Below, one piece after another: positions 62,428 through 64,000 of a DNA stretch of 64,000 nt. Each line of letters begins with the position of its first letter. Position 1 is the stretch's first letter. The DNA lies in assembly GCF_014078545.1 (NCBI RefSeq), contig NZ_MU078719.1:62001-126000 (forward strand), in the 5' to 3' direction. The notes under the pieces are model-generated. The model was not told where the DNA came from and did no database searches. It worked only from the letters and a program-made list of their open reading frames with translations. Both the position numbers and the translations under genes were made by a program. This DNA comes from Nitrosopumilus sp. b1 (lineage in GTDB: Archaea > Thermoproteota > Nitrososphaeria > Nitrososphaerales > Nitrosopumilaceae).

Positions 62428-64000
62428 TTATTTCTCGCTAACTATGTATGCAATAAACCCATACTCTTCATCCATTAAACCGCCACTTACTTTCTTAAAC
62501 GAATATTCTTCAAGGGATTTTGCATTATCATAAAAGTCATCTCCAACGATTAATCCATTTGCAGGTGCTGCTCTGTTTATTTTTGCACAACGATTAACAG
62601 TTGAACCAAAAATGTCATTAACCGAGGATGTTGATATCTTTGCAATTCGTACAGGACCAAATGTGGCACTAATTCTATAGTCAAACGTAGGCAGATCTGC
62701 ATTTTTCATGTCTTCTTTGATTTTATCACTTGATTTTCCCAAAGATAAGCAGCATTCTATGGTCTGTTTGAATACGTTTTTCTTATCATTTGGAAGTTTT
62801 GGGAAATAAAATAACAATGCATCTCCAATATTTTTTACAACGATGCCACCAAAATTCCTAACAATTGTTGCAGTTGAATTTAGAAATATTCTGTAAAATT
62901 CACTTGTATCTTCATCTGATAGCTTTGAAGTTATTTTTGTTGAATTCATTATGTCTACCATACATACACAATAATTTTCGCTATAATCAGAAAATTGTAA
63001 AAGAATGTCTTCCTGTTGTCTGATTACACTTTCCTTATCTTTAATCTCCAAGAGGGAATCTTGAAGTTTTTTTGCCATTGCATCAAATGTAACAGAGAGA
63101 TTTCCAATCTCATCATTTGTCTTTATGTTGGTCCTTACTCCAAAATTACCTTCTGCAATTTCATTTGCAGCATTTTGCAATTTCTTTAATGGTCTTGAGA
63201 TCCCTTTTGATAAGACAAAAGCAACACCTGCCATTATCACTGTAATTACTATTCCAGTTAGGAAAATTCTGTCTTGAAGAATTAAAATCGGTTCTATTAC
63301 CTCTTCGGAGTCAATTTCTGCAAGTAATACGAATCCTAAATCCTTTGCACAATAAGATGAGCCGTAAATGTCTACTCCACGATAGTCCTTGTAAAGTCCG
63401 ACTGTATTTTTACCATTTTCAAAACAATCCTTTACCGGTAGTGTCTCAACTTTTTGATTGAATATCGCATTCTCGATAAATCTTGATTCTGAAAGCATCA
63501 CGTACTCATCATTTACTAGGTAGGTCTCACCAGTAACGCCTAATCCACCTCTGTTAAGTAAAATTTCATCAATTTGTGTAGTGCGCATTTTTGTAACCAA
63601 AACACCTATGGGTTCAGAAATACTTGTTGTTCCTGCTACGTAGATTGGAACAGAGACAATCATTTTTTTATCATTATTTGATGTTGCTTCAAAATCTACA
63701 AAGGATTGAGTTCTTCCATTGAGGAATGATTCTTCATTTGAAAAATCATCTGATGGTAATTTTGTAGTTGAAAAATACACAATTCCATTCTTTCCAATAA
63801 TTTTTACATCCTCAAGACCAATTGAAAACCCTACAATATTTTGGAATTCTTTAATCTCTCCAAGGAATAACTCTTCACTTTGTTTAATTTTTTGCTTATA
63901 ATTTGCATTATCATTATTGATCTCTTGAACTAAATTCTGAATCAGCCTGTCTCTTGATAAGACTTTGATCTCCTTAACTCTGGTATCAAGGATATCAGCT
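62428..64000 (-). CDS. Cache-HAMP-adenylate/guanylate cyclase, 5' end cut by window edge
   Basis: The frame is open to the right edge (beyond the GTG at 63780), so the gene starts outside the window. In order: an extracytoplasmic Cache domain, a membrane helix, HAMP (LKKLQNAANEIAEGNFGVRT), a short coiled coil and a class III cyclase domain with the two metal Asp (VDIMNST; KNIGDALLFYF) and GSTVNRCAKINRAAP. Makes cAMP or cGMP in response to an outside signal. Stop codon is adjacent to the PII stop (convergent). Confidence 0.9.
   Translation of the reverse strand, partial: ADILDTRVKEIKVLSRDRLIQNLVQEINNDNANYKQKIKQSEELFLGEIKEFQNIVGFSIGLEDVKIIGKNGIVYFSTTKLPSDDFSNEESFLNGRTQSFVDFEATSNNDKKMIVSVPIYVAGTTSISEPIGVLVTKMRTTQIDEILLNRGGLGVTGETYLVNDEYVMLSESRFIENAIFNQKVETLPVKDCFENGKNTVGLYKDYRGVDIYGSSYCAKDLGFVLLAEIDSEEVIEPILILQDRIFLTGIVITVIMAGVAFVLSKGISRPLKKLQNAANEIAEGNFGVRTNIKTNDEIGNLSVTFDAMAKKLQDSLLEIKDKESVIRQQEDILLQFSDYSENYCVCMVDIMNSTKITSKLSDEDTSEFYRIFLNSTATIVRNFGGIVVKNIGDALLFYFPKLPNDKKNVFKQTIECCLSLGKSSDKIKEDMKNADLPTFDYRISATFGPVRIAKISTSSVNDIFGSTVNRCAKINRAAPANGLIVGDDFYDNAKSLEEYSFKKVSGGLMDEEYGFIAYIVSEK

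Overview
The window is AT-rich and compact and comes from a motile ammonia-oxidising archaeon of the Nitrosopumilus/Nitrosarchaeum type (Nitrososphaerota, group I.1a). The reasons are an Amt ammonium transporter with a signal peptide, an A-type ATPase cluster, several cupredoxins and a CopC/CopD protein, PEFG-type C-terminal sorting signals, a PII protein, many TTG/GTG starts, and first genes that start about 25 nt after a TATA-like box (leaderless transcripts). The genus is inferred from gene content only.

Layout. 1-6.3 kb: housekeeping and hypothetical genes (HD phosphohydrolase cut by the window edge, UMP kinase, a Cas4-like protein, ATPase subunit C). 6.4-19.3 kb: Amt, a two-domain sulfurtransferase, the A-ATPase genes (I divergent from E-A-B-D-small ORF-K), divergent pyrI/pyrB, and a CBS-domain/metzincin pair. 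19.4-26.4 kb: a large Ig-like surface protein, a giant TPR protein and a TrmB regulator. 26.6-39.3 kb: the archaellum locus, with four archaellins, an ArlX/ArlCDE-like scaffold protein, ArlG, ArlF, a giant ArlF-like protein on the opposite strand, ArlH, ArlI and ArlJ. 39.4-48.7 kb: chemotaxis genes (two soluble Cache receptors, one membrane MCP, CheW, CheB, CheA, CheC, CheR, CheY). 48.8-62 kb: secreted, propeller and copper proteins plus a second CheY-like protein. 62.1-64 kb: PII and a Cache-HAMP-adenylate cyclase cut by the right edge. No intergenic gap exceeds 300 bases, and I saw no tRNA, rRNA, IS element or CRISPR array.

Main discovery. Nine starts in the motility island (four archaellins, both soluble receptors, the MCP, and the leader ORFs of cheB and cheY) are preceded by the same dyad, TGTnYG-N8-GnACAy (core ATGT-N13-ACAT). 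It is followed by 6 nt and, in most copies, a GGATAT-like box, and the start codon lies 36-39 nt after the dyad. Further matches precede genes not otherwise known as motility genes: a coiled-coil protein at 2791, the CBS/metzincin pair and the TPR protein. This looks like a dedicated motility regulon promoter; the adjacent TrmB protein is a candidate regulator. In several of these transcription units (coiled-coil gene, arlH, cheB, cheY, and without the dyad the YVTN propeller gene) the start codon at the predicted transcription start belongs to a tiny ORF whose end overlaps the start of the real, Shine-Dalgarno-led gene. This suggests translational coupling through leaderless mini-ORFs. Hairpins that mask the ribosome binding site precede arlX and the YVTN gene.
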